In this document: positions 18,052-27,259 of the stretch, piece after piece
Layout of the letters: the number at the start of each line of letters is the position of its first letter
How positions within the stretch are numbered: position 1 is the stretch's first letter
NCBI RefSeq assembly: GCF_040881935.1
Contig: NZ_JBBECH010000057.1
Span: 1 to 64,000 of the forward strand
Reading direction: 5' to 3'
Length of the DNA stretch: 64,000 bases
Source of the DNA: Saccharospirillum sp040881935
GTDB taxonomy: Bacteria > Pseudomonadota > Gammaproteobacteria > Pseudomonadales > Natronospirillaceae
Translations under genes and position numbers: made by a program
Notes under the pieces: model-generated
What the model was told of the DNA's origin: nothing
The model's database searches: none
Seen by the model: only the letters and a program-made list of their open reading frames with translations

Positions 18052-18219
18052 CTAGGAGTCTGTCGGACTTAGGATGAATTGGCTGCGGAAGCGGGACGAC
18101 GGTCCAAATATCCGCAAATTTCGAGCACATAGGCCCACTATGCACACGAAATTTGCGAACATTTGGCCTCGCCGTCCCACTCCCTCGCTTCAATCCCCCT
18201 AAGTCCGACAGACTCCTAG
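18052..18219. mobile_element. Foldback (MITE-like) element, 168 bp with CTAG ends
   Basis: The two 22-bp ends (18052-18073 and 18198-18219) are perfect inverted repeats reading CTAGGAGTCTGTCGGACTTA from each side. The interior is also an imperfect palindrome (GGGACGACGG with CCGTCCC, GCAAATTTCG with CGAAATTTGC), so the whole element can fold into one hairpin. CTAG at both tips could be a 4-bp target duplication outside 18-bp terminal repeats. It contains no gene. It lies between algR and the SutA-like gene. This is the architecture of a non-autonomous element mobilised in trans; I cannot name the parent transposase. Confidence 0.78.
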
Positions 18220-18273
18220 AGCGCGATGCCGACTGCACAGCCCGCCAACCCATGCATAGTAAGGGGATACCAG

Positions 18274-18483
18274 GTGAGTGATCAAAGCAAGGCGAGCCCG
18301 TCAGCCGCAGGGCAAACAGATGCTGAGCGTTTGTTGGCCGACCGTGAGGCGCTGCGCTCCAAAATGGCCAGCGAAGTAGAAGATTTCCTGAAATCCGGCG
18401 GTAAGGTAGAGCAGGTTGATCGTGGAAAACGTGCCGATCCTCCGCGTAAACCCGAAAGCCAGTACGGTAGTCGTCCGATCTGA
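18274..18483 (+). CDS. sutA: SutA-like RNA-polymerase-associated small protein
   Basis: A 69-aa highly charged protein. Its second half (KMASEVEDFLKSGGKVEQV, then DPPRKPESQYGSRPI at the C-terminus) matches what I recall of Pseudomonas SutA, a slow-growth factor that binds RNA polymerase and raises ribosomal and maintenance transcription. The N-terminal acidic region of SutA is much shorter here. I chose the GTG at 18274, with AAGGGG seven bases upstream; an in-frame ATG at 18226 lacks such a site and would start only 6 bp after the foldback element. It stands alone between algR and pckA. The call is family recognition by motif, not search. Confidence 0.68.
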   Translation: MSDQSKASPSAAGQTDAERLLADREALRSKMASEVEDFLKSGGKVEQVDRGKRADPPRKPESQYGSRPI

Positions 18484-18992
18484 GCCGACGTTGCCAGCTC
18501 TGTTTGGCGTCGGCCTCTGAATGCTGAGCAGCAGTCGCAATCGCCGATTGACACTGCTGAACACAGTGTTTCAAAAAAAACATCAATGAAATCGAATTAC
18601 CAAAGCGCACCCTGCTAGCCCTCAATCTTGTAACTTAACAACATTTGGCCAGTCACGCCTGACAAAACTTACCTAAAAGTCATAAACTCATTCCAGTCTG
18701 TTTCTCCGATGCCGAGTCATAATGCTCAATAATGGCGCACAAAGGTGGTAACAGCGGCCCAGGGAGGAGCGGTCCCGGAATCATTTACTCAGTCACCAGA
18801 AACCTGACCAGTTGCGCTGAATGTCGTTTTCTTTCAACACAATAGTGTTTGGTTTTACTTGTCAGAAAATTATTGACGAAAAATCGTTTCTTGCCTGTGA
18901 CGCAGGGCAGTACACTGCTTGCATCTATCAACACATACCTACTATAAATTGACTAATCGCTGGACAATCCCCCATTAAGGAGATAACCGCTA
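18484..18992 (+). other. 509-bp intergenic region upstream of pckA
   Basis: No coding region or RNA is evident. The stretch 18640-18960 is AT-rich and probably holds the pckA promoter, but I found no -35/-10 pair with good spacing. An AAGGAGATAA ribosome site immediately precedes the pckA start. The long leader leaves room for regulation or a small RNA that I cannot demonstrate. Confidence 0.4.
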
Positions 18993-20534
18993 ATGGCCGC
19001 TTTTCCCGCTCACGCCCATGTGGACCTGAGCACCCCTCTGTTGCTGGAGTTTGCTGTCCGCCGCGAAGAAGGTGAGTTTGCCAATAACGGCGCCTTCGTC
19101 GCTCGCACTGGCGAGCGTACAGGCCGATCACCGAAGGACCGGTTTATTGTTAAAGAAGCCGGTAGTCAGAACGAGATCGAATGGGGTGCGGTCAACCGGG
19201 CCTTTGATTCCGCCCGGTTCGATGCTTTGTGGCAACGAGTCAGCGACCATGTGACGGATCGTGAACATTTTGTAGGCCATCTGGAAGTCGGGTCGGCGGT
19301 GCAGCACAGTGTGCCGATCACCGTGACAACCGAGCTTGCCTGGCACCAGGTGTTTGCGCGCAACCTCTTTATTGTTGCCGACGAGTGGAACTCGCAACAA
19401 AAAGCCAGCTGGCAGGTACTGAACGTCCCGAGTTTTGTCTGTGATCCCGAACGTGACGGTACCGCCAGTGATTCGGCCTGCATCATTAATTTTGAACAGC
19501 GCAAAGTGCTGATTGCCGGGCTCTACTACGCCGGTGAAATGAAAAAAGCCATGTTCTCGGTGCAGAACTTCCTGCTGCCCGCCCAGGACGTGTTGCCGAT
19601 GCACTGCTCGGCCAACGTCGGCGACGACGGCAAAACTACGCTGTTCTTTGGGTTGTCCGGCACCGGTAAAACCACCCTCAGTGCCGATCCGGACCGGTTT
19701 TTGATCGGCGATGACGAACACGGCTGGGGCCCGGGTGTGGTGTTCAACATTGAAGGCGGTTGCTATGCCAAGTGCATCGATCTGACCGAGAAAAACGAAC
19801 CGTTGATCTGGAAGGCGATTCGCTTCGGCACCATTCTGGAAAATGTCGTGCTCAATGAACACCGTGCACCGGATTACACAGACGATAGCCTGACCCAAAA
19901 TTCCCGTGCCGCTTATCCGCTGGAACACATCGACAAGCGTCAGCTGAGTAATCAGGGTGATGAACCCAACGCCGTGGTGTTCCTGACCTGCGATCTGAAT
20001 GGTGTATTGCCGCCGGTCTCCAAACTGACCAAGGAAGCGGCGGCGTACCACTTTCTCAGTGGTTACACTGCGTTGGTCGGCTCGACTGAAATGGGCGCGG
20101 GCAAAGGCATCAAAACCACCTTTTCCACCTGTTTCGGCGCGCCTTTCTTCCCGCGCCCGGCTGGCGTCTACGCCGAGCTGCTGATGAAGCGGGTTGAATC
20201 GGCAGGCACCGATGTCTATCTGGTTAACACCGGCTGGACGGGCGGTGCCTACGGCGAAGGTAAGCGCTTCAGCATTCCGGTGACCCGAGCGGTAATTACG
20301 GCGATTACCAATGGCGAGCTGGCGAACGTTGAAACCCGCCACATTGACGGGCTCAACCTGGATGTACCGGTTGCCGTGCCCGGGGTCGATGACGCCCTGC
20401 TGATACCGCGTAATACCTGGGCAGACCCCGCCGCCTACGATGCCAAAGCCGCTGCGCTGATCGAAGAGTTCAAGGCAAACTTTGCCAAATACGACGTATC
20501 CGACGCCATTAAAGCGGCCGGTCCGCACGGCTGA
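18993..20534 (+). CDS. pckA: Phosphoenolpyruvate carboxykinase (ATP)
   Basis: Gluconeogenic enzyme converting oxaloacetate and ATP to phosphoenolpyruvate and CO2. 513 aa. The kinase P-loop GLSGTGKTT is at residues 220-228. The metal/nucleotide motif IGDDEHGW follows shortly after, and RTGRSPKDRF near residue 45 binds substrate. The ATG follows a near-perfect Shine-Dalgarno, AAGGAG. It is monocistronic with a long upstream region, and a hairpin lies just after the stop. Presence of pckA fits growth on organic acids and inositol breakdown products. Confidence 0.97.
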   Translation: MAAFPAHAHVDLSTPLLLEFAVRREEGEFANNGAFVARTGERTGRSPKDRFIVKEAGSQNEIEWGAVNRAFDSARFDALWQRVSDHVTDREHFVGHLEVGSAVQHSVPITVTTELAWHQVFARNLFIVADEWNSQQKASWQVLNVPSFVCDPERDGTASDSACIINFEQRKVLIAGLYYAGEMKKAMFSVQNFLLPAQDVLPMHCSANVGDDGKTTLFFGLSGTGKTTLSADPDRFLIGDDEHGWGPGVVFNIEGGCYAKCIDLTEKNEPLIWKAIRFGTILENVVLNEHRAPDYTDDSLTQNSRAAYPLEHIDKRQLSNQGDEPNAVVFLTCDLNGVLPPVSKLTKEAAAYHFLSGYTALVGSTEMGAGKGIKTTFSTCFGAPFFPRPAGVYAELLMKRVESAGTDVYLVNTGWTGGAYGEGKRFSIPVTRAVITAITNGELANVETRHIDGLNLDVPVAVPGVDDALLIPRNTWADPAAYDAKAAALIEEFKANFAKYDVSDAIKAAGPHG

Positions 20535-20541
20535 TATAGCT

Positions 20542-20561
20542 GGGAGGTAAATCGACCTCCC
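20542..20561 (+). terminator. Hairpin after pckA
   Basis: GGGAGGT and ACCTCCC pair around a six-base loop, 7 bases past the pckA stop. No clear T-tract follows, so termination strength is uncertain. Confidence 0.5.
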
Positions 20562-20713
20562 CACTCGCCTGACAAAGGGTCGATACCGGCCCTTCTTATT
20601 TCGCTTCCCTCCGTTATTCCAAAATAGTAGGCACTCAGCAGGTTCATCCTGAACCTTCCAGTAAGCCGGGGCGCAACTTGCCTTTCCCCAGCCGCGAAGC
20701 CACACTCCCCGCC

Positions 20714-21658
20714 ATGAACGAATTCGAACTCATCGAGCATTATTTTCGCGGCTGGCGCGGCTCTCATCCAGACCTGATTCTCGGTCAGGGCGACGATTGT
20801 CTGATCTGGCATCCGCGCCGGGCCACGGTGATGTCTATCGACACTGCCGTTGAAGGGCGGCATTTCCCGGCGCAGTCATCCGGGGCGCAGGCCGCCCAGC
20901 GAGCCTTCCTGCCAGCGCTCAGCGACCTGGCCGCCATGGGGGCTGAACCGGCGTTTTTTACCCTGGCCCTGACGTTACCAGGCCCTATGGATGATGCCTG
21001 GCTCGATGCTTTTGCCCGTCGACTCAGCGAGCTTAGCGAGCACTATGGCCTGGTGCTGGCGGGTGGCGATACCACCTCGGGCCCGTGCCGGGTGATCAGT
21101 TTGCAAATGCACGGCCTGGTCGATGCCCCTCTGCGGCGCGATGGCGTTCAGCCCGATGATGACCTCTGGGTATCCGGTTTCCCCGGGCGAGCGGCCGCTG
21201 CTTTACCGTCGGTTCTCAACCCGGCTCAGGCCTCGGCACCCGTAGATTGGGTTGCGGCCTATTGGTCACCCGAACCCCGCATTGAGCTCGGGCAGCGGCT
21301 GGTCGGGCTGGCAAGCGCAGCCATCGATGTGTCGGATGGTCTCGCGGCCGACTGCGGCCACCTCGCCAGGGCCAGCGGCCTCAACCTGTTGATTGAAACC
21401 TCAATGCTGCCGCAGGCCCCCAGTTTTCAGGGGTACCCGGAAGACCAGGTGGGGTCGTGGATACTCAGCGGTGGTGACGACTACGAATTGGCGTTTACCG
21501 CCGCACCCGGCCAGCGCGATGCAATAACCGCCCTGGCCGCAATGCTCAATCTGCCACTCACCCGAATTGGCCGGGCACAAGCAGGCGACGGCCAGGTGCT
21601 GATTGGGCATAATGGCGAGGCTCACACATTGAGCAAGACAGGCTTCCAACACTTCTGA
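20714..21658 (+). CDS. thiL: Thiamine-monophosphate kinase
   Basis: Phosphorylates thiamine monophosphate to the active cofactor thiamine diphosphate. 314 aa. The ThiL hallmarks are present: MNEFELIEHYF start, LGQGDDCLI, the VEGRHF motif, FLPALSDLAAMGAEP, LAGGDTTSGP, SSAAIDVSDGLAADC-type segment and the C-terminal SGGDDYELAFT. The ATG at 20714 is chosen because family members begin at this point; the ribosome site is weak. It lies 29 bp before pgpA, the common thiL-pgpA pair. The usual upstream nusB/ribH genes are absent here. Confidence 0.95.
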   Translation: MNEFELIEHYFRGWRGSHPDLILGQGDDCLIWHPRRATVMSIDTAVEGRHFPAQSSGAQAAQRAFLPALSDLAAMGAEPAFFTLALTLPGPMDDAWLDAFARRLSELSEHYGLVLAGGDTTSGPCRVISLQMHGLVDAPLRRDGVQPDDDLWVSGFPGRAAAALPSVLNPAQASAPVDWVAAYWSPEPRIELGQRLVGLASAAIDVSDGLAADCGHLARASGLNLLIETSMLPQAPSFQGYPEDQVGSWILSGGDDYELAFTAAPGQRDAITALAAMLNLPLTRIGRAQAGDGQVLIGHNGEAHTLSKTGFQHF

Positions 21659-21687
21659 CCCGACCGTGATTCAACAGGATGTAACGA

Positions 21688-22167
21688 ATGATTGAACCGA
21701 GTGCACGCCGCTGGCACAACCACTGGACGCATTTTCTGGCCTTTGGCCTGGGCAGTGGCGCCGCGCCAAAAGCGCCGGGCACCTTTGGAACCCTGGCCGC
21801 GATTCCGCTGTTCCTGCTGCTGTCCCTGTTACCACTGTGGCTCTATCTGGCGGTTATTGTTGTATCGTTTGTGCTCGGCTGTTACCTGTGCGACCGGGTT
21901 TCCCGCGATATGGGCGTGCACGATCACGGTGGCATTGTCTGGGATGAATTCGTTGGCTTGTGGATCACCATGATCGCCGTCCCGATCAGTCTGTGGACGG
22001 TGGTTTTGGGTTTTGTTCTGTTCCGGATATTCGACATCATTAAACCCTGGCCAATCGGCTGGCTGGACAATCGCGTTGGCGGCGGAGTGGGCATTATGAT
22101 CGATGATGTTATCGCCGGTATTTTTGCGGGCGTGATATTACATGGATTGGTTTGGTTGCTGATTTAA
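21688..22167 (+). CDS. pgpA: Phosphatidylglycerophosphatase A
   Basis: Removes the phosphate from phosphatidylglycerophosphate to make phosphatidylglycerol in the inner membrane. 159 aa with about four hydrophobic helices. Family motifs are GSGAAPKAPGTFGTLAAIP at residues 16-34, HDHGGIVWDEFVGLW (acidic metal site) and the C-terminal DDVIAGIFAG. AGGA lies upstream of the ATG. It is coupled in position to thiL. The stop codon directly abuts the 17-bp repeat array. Confidence 0.95.
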   Translation: MIEPSARRWHNHWTHFLAFGLGSGAAPKAPGTFGTLAAIPLFLLLSLLPLWLYLAVIVVSFVLGCYLCDRVSRDMGVHDHGGIVWDEFVGLWITMIAVPISLWTVVLGFVLFRIFDIIKPWPIGWLDNRVGGGVGIMIDDVIAGIFAGVILHGLVWLLI

Positions 22168-22354
22168 TGACGTAGGATATGAACTGACGTAGAACATTGA
22201 AAGACGCAGTACATGAAGTGACGCGAAACATTAAAAGACGCTAAACATGAAGGAACGCTCCAAGCGTCTTTACGTGTTTTGCGTCACCTTTTGTTTTACG
22301 TCAGTTCATGTGTTGTGTCACTTAATGTTCCGCGTCTTTCAATGTCCCTCGTCC
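22168..22354. repeat. Head-to-head array of degenerate 17-bp repeats forming one giant hairpin
   Basis: Five tandem 17-bp units run rightward from 22168: TGACGTAGGATATGAAC, TGACGTAGAACATTGAA, AGACGCAGTACATGAAG, TGACGCGAAACATTAAA and AGACGCTAAACATGAAG. Five more run in the opposite orientation to 22354. They meet at a small palindrome (GAACGCTCCAAGCGTC) near 22253-22268. Rough consensus: WGACGYNNNACATNAAR. The two arms are complementary in register, so the whole region between the convergent pgpA and ptsP genes can form a single interrupted stem of about 90 bp. It may act as a bidirectional terminator, but the periodic structure is far beyond a normal terminator. Confidence 0.85.
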
Positions 22355-22364
22355 CTTCAAACTT

Positions 22365-24623
22365 TTATTGAATCAAAGCCCCCAACCCCAACTCTTTAAT
22401 ATGAGCGTTGACCATGTCGCGCAGGTCTTGCTCGGTGCGGCAGGTCTGGGCGCGGTCGAGCAGGCTGACGCAGTCGCTGATGTGCAGGTAGCGAATCAGC
22501 CACTTGATGCGCGGCAGGTGGAAGGCCGAGAGGCTGAGTGTTCTTACCCCCATGCCCAGCAGCAGAACCACCGCGACCGGGTCGGTCGCCATTTCCCCGC
22601 AAATACTGACGGGCAGATTCAGCCGCTTGCATTCCCGCACGAGTCCGCGCAAGGCGCTGATCACCGCCGGGTGCAGGTGGCTGTACAGCGAGGCTACCTT
22701 GGGGTTGTTGCGGTCAACCGCCAACAGATACTGGGTAAGATCGTTGGAGCCGATCGACACGAAATCGATGGTGTCACGCAGGCGCGGCAGCAACCAGAGC
22801 ACAGCCGGTACTTCAACCATGATTCCCACTGGCGGCTTGCTGACCGGGTAACCTTCTTCCTTTAACTGGGCAATAGCCTCATCGACAATGGCGTGAAAGC
22901 GCTCCAGCTCGTCTTCGCGACTGAGCATCGGGATCAACAGTTGCAGGTTGTCGTTATCGATATTCGCAATCAGCATAGCGCGAATCTGGTCGAGCAGAAT
23001 GTTGCGATAATCGAGCGTGAAGCGCACACCGCGCCAACCGAGAAAGGGGTTCTGCTCTTTGATCGGGAAGTAGGGCAGGGCCTTGTCGCCGCCGATATCG
23101 AGGGTGCGCATCACCACCGGTTTTGGTGAATAGGCGCTGAGCACGCCCCGGTAAATACGCACCTGTTCTTCTTCGGTCGGAAAGGTGTTGTGCGCCATAA
23201 AAGGAATTTCAGAGCGGTACAGACCGATGCCTTCGGCGCCTCGCTCCAGACCCGGCGTAATGTCTGCCAGCAGGCCTGTATTGGTATACAGCCGAACACG
23301 CTGCCCGTCTTTGCTTTCCGCAGGCAGGGATTTTAAATGCGATAAATCAGCTTGCAGTGCTTTTTCCTGACGTGCCATGCGCTGGAACTCGTTTAGCAAG
23401 GCCACCGGAGGATGACCGATGACCAGACCACGGTAACCGTCGATGATGATCTCGGTCTTGTCCAGGCTGGTCAGGTCTTCATCGCCAATGCCCACCACAG
23501 CGGGAATACCAAGCGCATTAGCGAGCACAGCCGTGTGCGACAACGCCGATCCTTCCAGGCTAACAATGCCCGCCAGTTTATCGTGATCGATGCGAGTGAA
23601 ATGGGAGATGTTGATCTCCCGGCCCACTAATATAACCGGGTGCTCCGGTTGCATGCGTTCATTGAGTTCTTCATGCAAATGCCGGTAAACGCGTACCCCC
23701 AATACCCGTAAGTCTTCAGACCGGGCTTTTAAATAGGGGTCGTCCATGGCTTCGAACACCGCGATCTGCTTCAGCATAGCTCGTTTTAGCGCAGTGCTAG
23801 CACTAACTCCCAACTGAATTTCCGCGGCAATGGCCTGTTTCAGTTCGGGGCTTTGCAGCAGTAATTTATAAACGTCGAGCAGGGAATTCAGAGTGTCGTT
23901 GGTGTTGCTGCCGAGCTGGTCGAGGCCGGTATCGAGTTCGTCCCGGGTGTCGGCCATGGCTTCGGCGATGCGGCTCTGTTCGAATTCAATACTGGCGCCA
24001 TCCCGTTCGGGAATGTCGTCCAGCCGTACATCGTCTTTGACCAGCCAGGCCGTCGCAATCTGAATGCCAGGGGCACCCTTGATGCCCTGAAACCGGATCA
24101 CCGGCATGTGATCGTCGGTCACGATCGGGCGCGTGGCTTTTTTCAAGTTACCCGCGAGGCTTCCGGCCATATGCGCGGCCATGGTGATCAGAAAGGCTTC
24201 TTCTTCCTCGGTAAAACGACGGGTTTCCTGTACTTGAACCACCAGTACACCCAGGGTCTGGCCGAGGTGAATGATCGGCACACCCAGAAAGCCCTGAAAA
24301 TTCTCTTCTCCGGTCTGTTCAAAATAGCGAAATCGCGGGTGATGTTCGGCGTTGTCGAGGTTCAGCGGGTGCTGACGCTGGGCAATGGTACCGACCAGGC
24401 CCTGGCCGGGGGCCATGCGCGTGGTACCGATCGACTCTTCCGACAAACCCAGTGTCGCGGTCAGAACCAGTTCACCCTGTTCATCCATGACATACAAGCT
24501 GCACACATCAACGCTCAAGGCGGTGCGAATGCGATCCACAATCAGGCGCATCAGAGACGCACTGTCCGTCGCTTGTGCGGCCGACATCAGGATGCGTTTG
24601 GCAGTAATCAGCGGGTTGAGCAT
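22365..24623 (-). CDS. ptsP: Phosphoenolpyruvate-protein phosphotransferase PtsP (EI-Ntr)
   Basis: First enzyme of the nitrogen phosphotransferase chain, passing phosphate from PEP to NPr and then EIIA-Ntr. 752 aa. An N-terminal GAF domain (about 18-160) that senses nitrogen status is followed by enzyme-I domains. The phospho-acceptor is His363 in GSALSHTAVLA. The PEP-binding barrel has LYRSEIPFM, MRTLDIGGDKALPYF, GSNDLTQYLLAVDR and the catalytic Cys in SICGEMATDP. Start ATG at 24623. The usual partner rppH is not adjacent. It is convergent with pgpA across the repeat array. Confidence 0.96.
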   Translation of the reverse strand: MLNPLITAKRILMSAAQATDSASLMRLIVDRIRTALSVDVCSLYVMDEQGELVLTATLGLSEESIGTTRMAPGQGLVGTIAQRQHPLNLDNAEHHPRFRYFEQTGEENFQGFLGVPIIHLGQTLGVLVVQVQETRRFTEEEEAFLITMAAHMAGSLAGNLKKATRPIVTDDHMPVIRFQGIKGAPGIQIATAWLVKDDVRLDDIPERDGASIEFEQSRIAEAMADTRDELDTGLDQLGSNTNDTLNSLLDVYKLLLQSPELKQAIAAEIQLGVSASTALKRAMLKQIAVFEAMDDPYLKARSEDLRVLGVRVYRHLHEELNERMQPEHPVILVGREINISHFTRIDHDKLAGIVSLEGSALSHTAVLANALGIPAVVGIGDEDLTSLDKTEIIIDGYRGLVIGHPPVALLNEFQRMARQEKALQADLSHLKSLPAESKDGQRVRLYTNTGLLADITPGLERGAEGIGLYRSEIPFMAHNTFPTEEEQVRIYRGVLSAYSPKPVVMRTLDIGGDKALPYFPIKEQNPFLGWRGVRFTLDYRNILLDQIRAMLIANIDNDNLQLLIPMLSREDELERFHAIVDEAIAQLKEEGYPVSKPPVGIMVEVPAVLWLLPRLRDTIDFVSIGSNDLTQYLLAVDRNNPKVASLYSHLHPAVISALRGLVRECKRLNLPVSICGEMATDPVAVVLLLGMGVRTLSLSAFHLPRIKWLIRYLHISDCVSLLDRAQTCRTEQDLRDMVNAHIKELGLGALIQ

Positions 24624-24795
24624 GGATGTCCTGTTACCAAGCGGTGCAATAGAAGTGTTCAGCAGGCGCTATTGTCGCTGGTTTTTGGGTTTAGCACCAC
24701 TGGTCCTTGTTTCGGTGGCCCAGGTTGGTGTTGATCATTTCATGGCGTTTGATGAACACATTTCTTCGCATTCCGGCCGGGTCCCGCGCTAAGGT

Positions 24796-24811
24796 TTAAT
24801 CGATTGATTAA
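24796..24811. promoter_or_regulatory. Possible operator upstream of the MMPL operon
   Basis: TTAATC and GATTAA form an inverted repeat around GATT, 16 bases before the ATG of the exporter gene. It could be a site for the TetR-type regulator at 29525, but there is only one copy and this is a guess. Confidence 0.25.
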
Positions 24812-24826
24812 CAGGGAAATAACATC

Positions 24827-27259
24827 ATGAAGCCTGGCCCCGCAACACACTGGCTGGAGCGCTATACCGACGGGGTGATGCGCCACCCGATCTGGCTGCT
24901 GGGCGCGATCGCGCTGGTCATGCTGGCGCTGGGCAGCCAGCTGCGCCATCTGCAGATCGACACTGATCTTGAGCACTTTATCGACGAGAGCAAGCCCGCG
25001 CGCCAGGCCTATAACGCGGTCAAGGAAACCTACGGCCGCAACGATGTTATCGTCGTCGGAGTCGCAGCGCAGGATGTACTCAGCGATACCAGCCTGACTG
25101 AGCTCGCCGACCTGCACCGGCGCATCGAGCAGTCCGTCCCCTGGGTGCGCCGGGTTAACAGCCTGATCAACGCCCCCTACCAGGAAGGCACGGAAGACGG
25201 CCTGCTGGTCGACGACCTGATTCCGATGCCGGTCGGCACGCTGGACAGAGACGTCATCGAGCGACGCATCGCCGCCACGCCCATGCTCGAAGGCCTGGTC
25301 ATTAATGCCGCGCGCAACTTCACCACTCTGGTGGTCGAACCCTACACTTACGATTTTGATCCGACTGCGGTGACTGACGATGCCACGGCCTTCGATGATG
25401 CCTTTGGCGGAGATTTCACGGCGGGGCCTCAGGCTGAAAACAACGACCCGACCGGGGAAGGTGAGCGCTTTCTGCCCATCGAGAAAACCCATGAACTGAT
25501 TCGGGCGCTGGAAACCGAGTTGGCGGCCACCGAGGGGCTGGAGACGGTCGCCGCCGGTATGCCGGTGGTGAACCAGCAATTGGAAGCCACTATGAAAAGC
25601 GAGATGCAGACCTTCATCAGCTTGACGGTGGCGCTGATCATCGTCGTCCTGGTGGCGTTTTTCCGGCGGGTGTCCGCCGTGGTGATGCCCTTGTCGGCCG
25701 TGCTACTGGCCATCATCGCGAGCTTTGCAACGCTGTCGCTGGCTGGCCAGAAAGTGCAGATGCCGCTGATTCTGGTGCCCTCCTTTTTGCTGGCGATTAC
25801 GGTTGGCGATGCGGTGCATGTTCTGTCCCATTTCTTCAAAGCCTATAACGACGGCGTGGACCGGTATCAGGCGATGCGCCAGGCCATTCGGTTAACGGCA
25901 CTGCCCATTTTTCTGACTTCGCTGACCACGGCAGTGGGTCTGGCGACCCTGGCCAGTGGCGACCTGATTCCCATCGCCAATCTCGGCCTGTTGGCCGCTC
26001 TCGGCGTGATGCTGGCTTTCGTGCTGACGGTGCTGATGATTCCGGCGCTGATGGCGATCTGGCCGCTGTCCGCGCCGCGCCCGGTGCAGCACCGGGACCG
26101 GGCGCTGGGGCTGCTGCGCTTCTTTGCCGACCTGTCCTGGAGGCGGGGCGCCTGGCTGGCTTGTGCCTGGCTTCTGGCGGTGATGGTCGCGCTGGCGCTG
26201 GCCGTACAGCTGCGTTTCTCGTTCGACCCGCTGAACTGGATGCCGGCAGACCTGCCGATTCGCACGGCCACCGACACCATCGACGACCAGTTAAGCGGCA
26301 CCATCAACATGGAAGTCATCATCGATACCGGCGCACAAAACGGCATCAAGAACCCCGAGTTGCTGCAACGTCTGGACGCGGAACTTACGGCCCTGAAAGC
26401 CGGCTCCCCGGGCGGCGTGCGCATCGGCCATATCAATTCGCTGCTCGACATCATCAAGGGCACGCATCAGGCCCTGAACGATGGCGACGTCGACTTTTAC
26501 CGTATTCCATCGAACGCCAACCTGCTCGCCGAAGAGCTGGTGCTGTTTGAAAACAGCGGGGCGGATGAGCTTGGTCGGCTGGTCAATTCCGACTACAGCC
26601 AGATGAAGGTAACGCTGATCATGCCCTGGGCGGACATTTTGCAATACCAGGATTTCATCGAGGTGACCGAAGCCCAACTGGGCAGCGCGCTGGGCGACTG
26701 GGCCGATGTGCATGTTGCCGGTTTGTTGCCCCTGCTCAGCGACACTCTGGACGAAGTGGTCACCACCACCGCCTGGAGTTACGGCCTCGCCGCCGTGGCG
26801 ATCACCTTGATGATGATGGCGCTGTTGCGCTCGGTTGGGCTGGGTGTCGTTGCCATGCTGCCAAACCTGGCACCCATCATCGTGGTAATGGGCCTGATGC
26901 AAACGTTCGGCATCCCGCTGGATCTGTTCACCATGCTGGTGGCAACGGTTGCCATCGGCATCACGGTCGACAACACCGTGCATTTCGCTCACCACTTCCG
27001 CACCGCGCTAGCCAAAAACCCGGACGCACGCGCCGCCGTTGAGACCGCCTTCGACAACGCCGGCCGGGCGCTGATGACCACGGCGATTGTGTTAACCGCC
27101 GGTTTCTACGTCTTTTTGTTCAGCGATGTCGCCAGTATTTTCAACTTTGGCTTCCTGAGCGGAACCGCTTTTCTGCTGGCGGTGTTGTCGAACTTTACCC
27201 TTACGCCAGTGCTGTTGCGCTGGTACGCCCCATTACTGACCCGGGAGACTGCTCAATGA
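24827..27259 (+). CDS. MMPL/RND-family membrane exporter
   Basis: An 810-aa inner-membrane protein of the RND/MMPL (HpnN-like) superfamily with the typical duplicated layout. It has a transmembrane helix at about 20-40, a periplasmic loop to about 265, five or six helices (about 270-410), a central soluble and helical part (FFADLSWRRGAWLACAW), a second periplasmic loop, and a second helix bundle (about 640-800). The VGDAVHVLSHFF and VDNTVHFAHHFRTAL segments are paired sterol-sensing-like motifs in the two halves. Its stop overlaps the next gene by ATGA. The three-gene set with a LolA-like protein and an outer-membrane protein suggests lipid or hydrophobic-compound transport to the outer membrane. 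The substrate is unknown. Confidence 0.88.
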   Translation: MKPGPATHWLERYTDGVMRHPIWLLGAIALVMLALGSQLRHLQIDTDLEHFIDESKPARQAYNAVKETYGRNDVIVVGVAAQDVLSDTSLTELADLHRRIEQSVPWVRRVNSLINAPYQEGTEDGLLVDDLIPMPVGTLDRDVIERRIAATPMLEGLVINAARNFTTLVVEPYTYDFDPTAVTDDATAFDDAFGGDFTAGPQAENNDPTGEGERFLPIEKTHELIRALETELAATEGLETVAAGMPVVNQQLEATMKSEMQTFISLTVALIIVVLVAFFRRVSAVVMPLSAVLLAIIASFATLSLAGQKVQMPLILVPSFLLAITVGDAVHVLSHFFKAYNDGVDRYQAMRQAIRLTALPIFLTSLTTAVGLATLASGDLIPIANLGLLAALGVMLAFVLTVLMIPALMAIWPLSAPRPVQHRDRALGLLRFFADLSWRRGAWLACAWLLAVMVALALAVQLRFSFDPLNWMPADLPIRTATDTIDDQLSGTINMEVIIDTGAQNGIKNPELLQRLDAELTALKAGSPGGVRIGHINSLLDIIKGTHQALNDGDVDFYRIPSNANLLAEELVLFENSGADELGRLVNSDYSQMKVTLIMPWADILQYQDFIEVTEAQLGSALGDWADVHVAGLLPLLSDTLDEVVTTTAWSYGLAAVAITLMMMALLRSVGLGVVAMLPNLAPIIVVMGLMQTFGIPLDLFTMLVATVAIGITVDNTVHFAHHFRTALAKNPDARAAVETAFDNAGRALMTTAIVLTAGFYVFLFSDVASIFNFGFLSGTAFLLAVLSNFTLTPVLLRWYAPLLTRETAQ

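Noticed and set aside
22168..22354. CRISPR-like array
   Set aside because: Units are only 17 bp, contiguous with no spacers, strongly degenerate and inverted halfway, and no cas genes are present.
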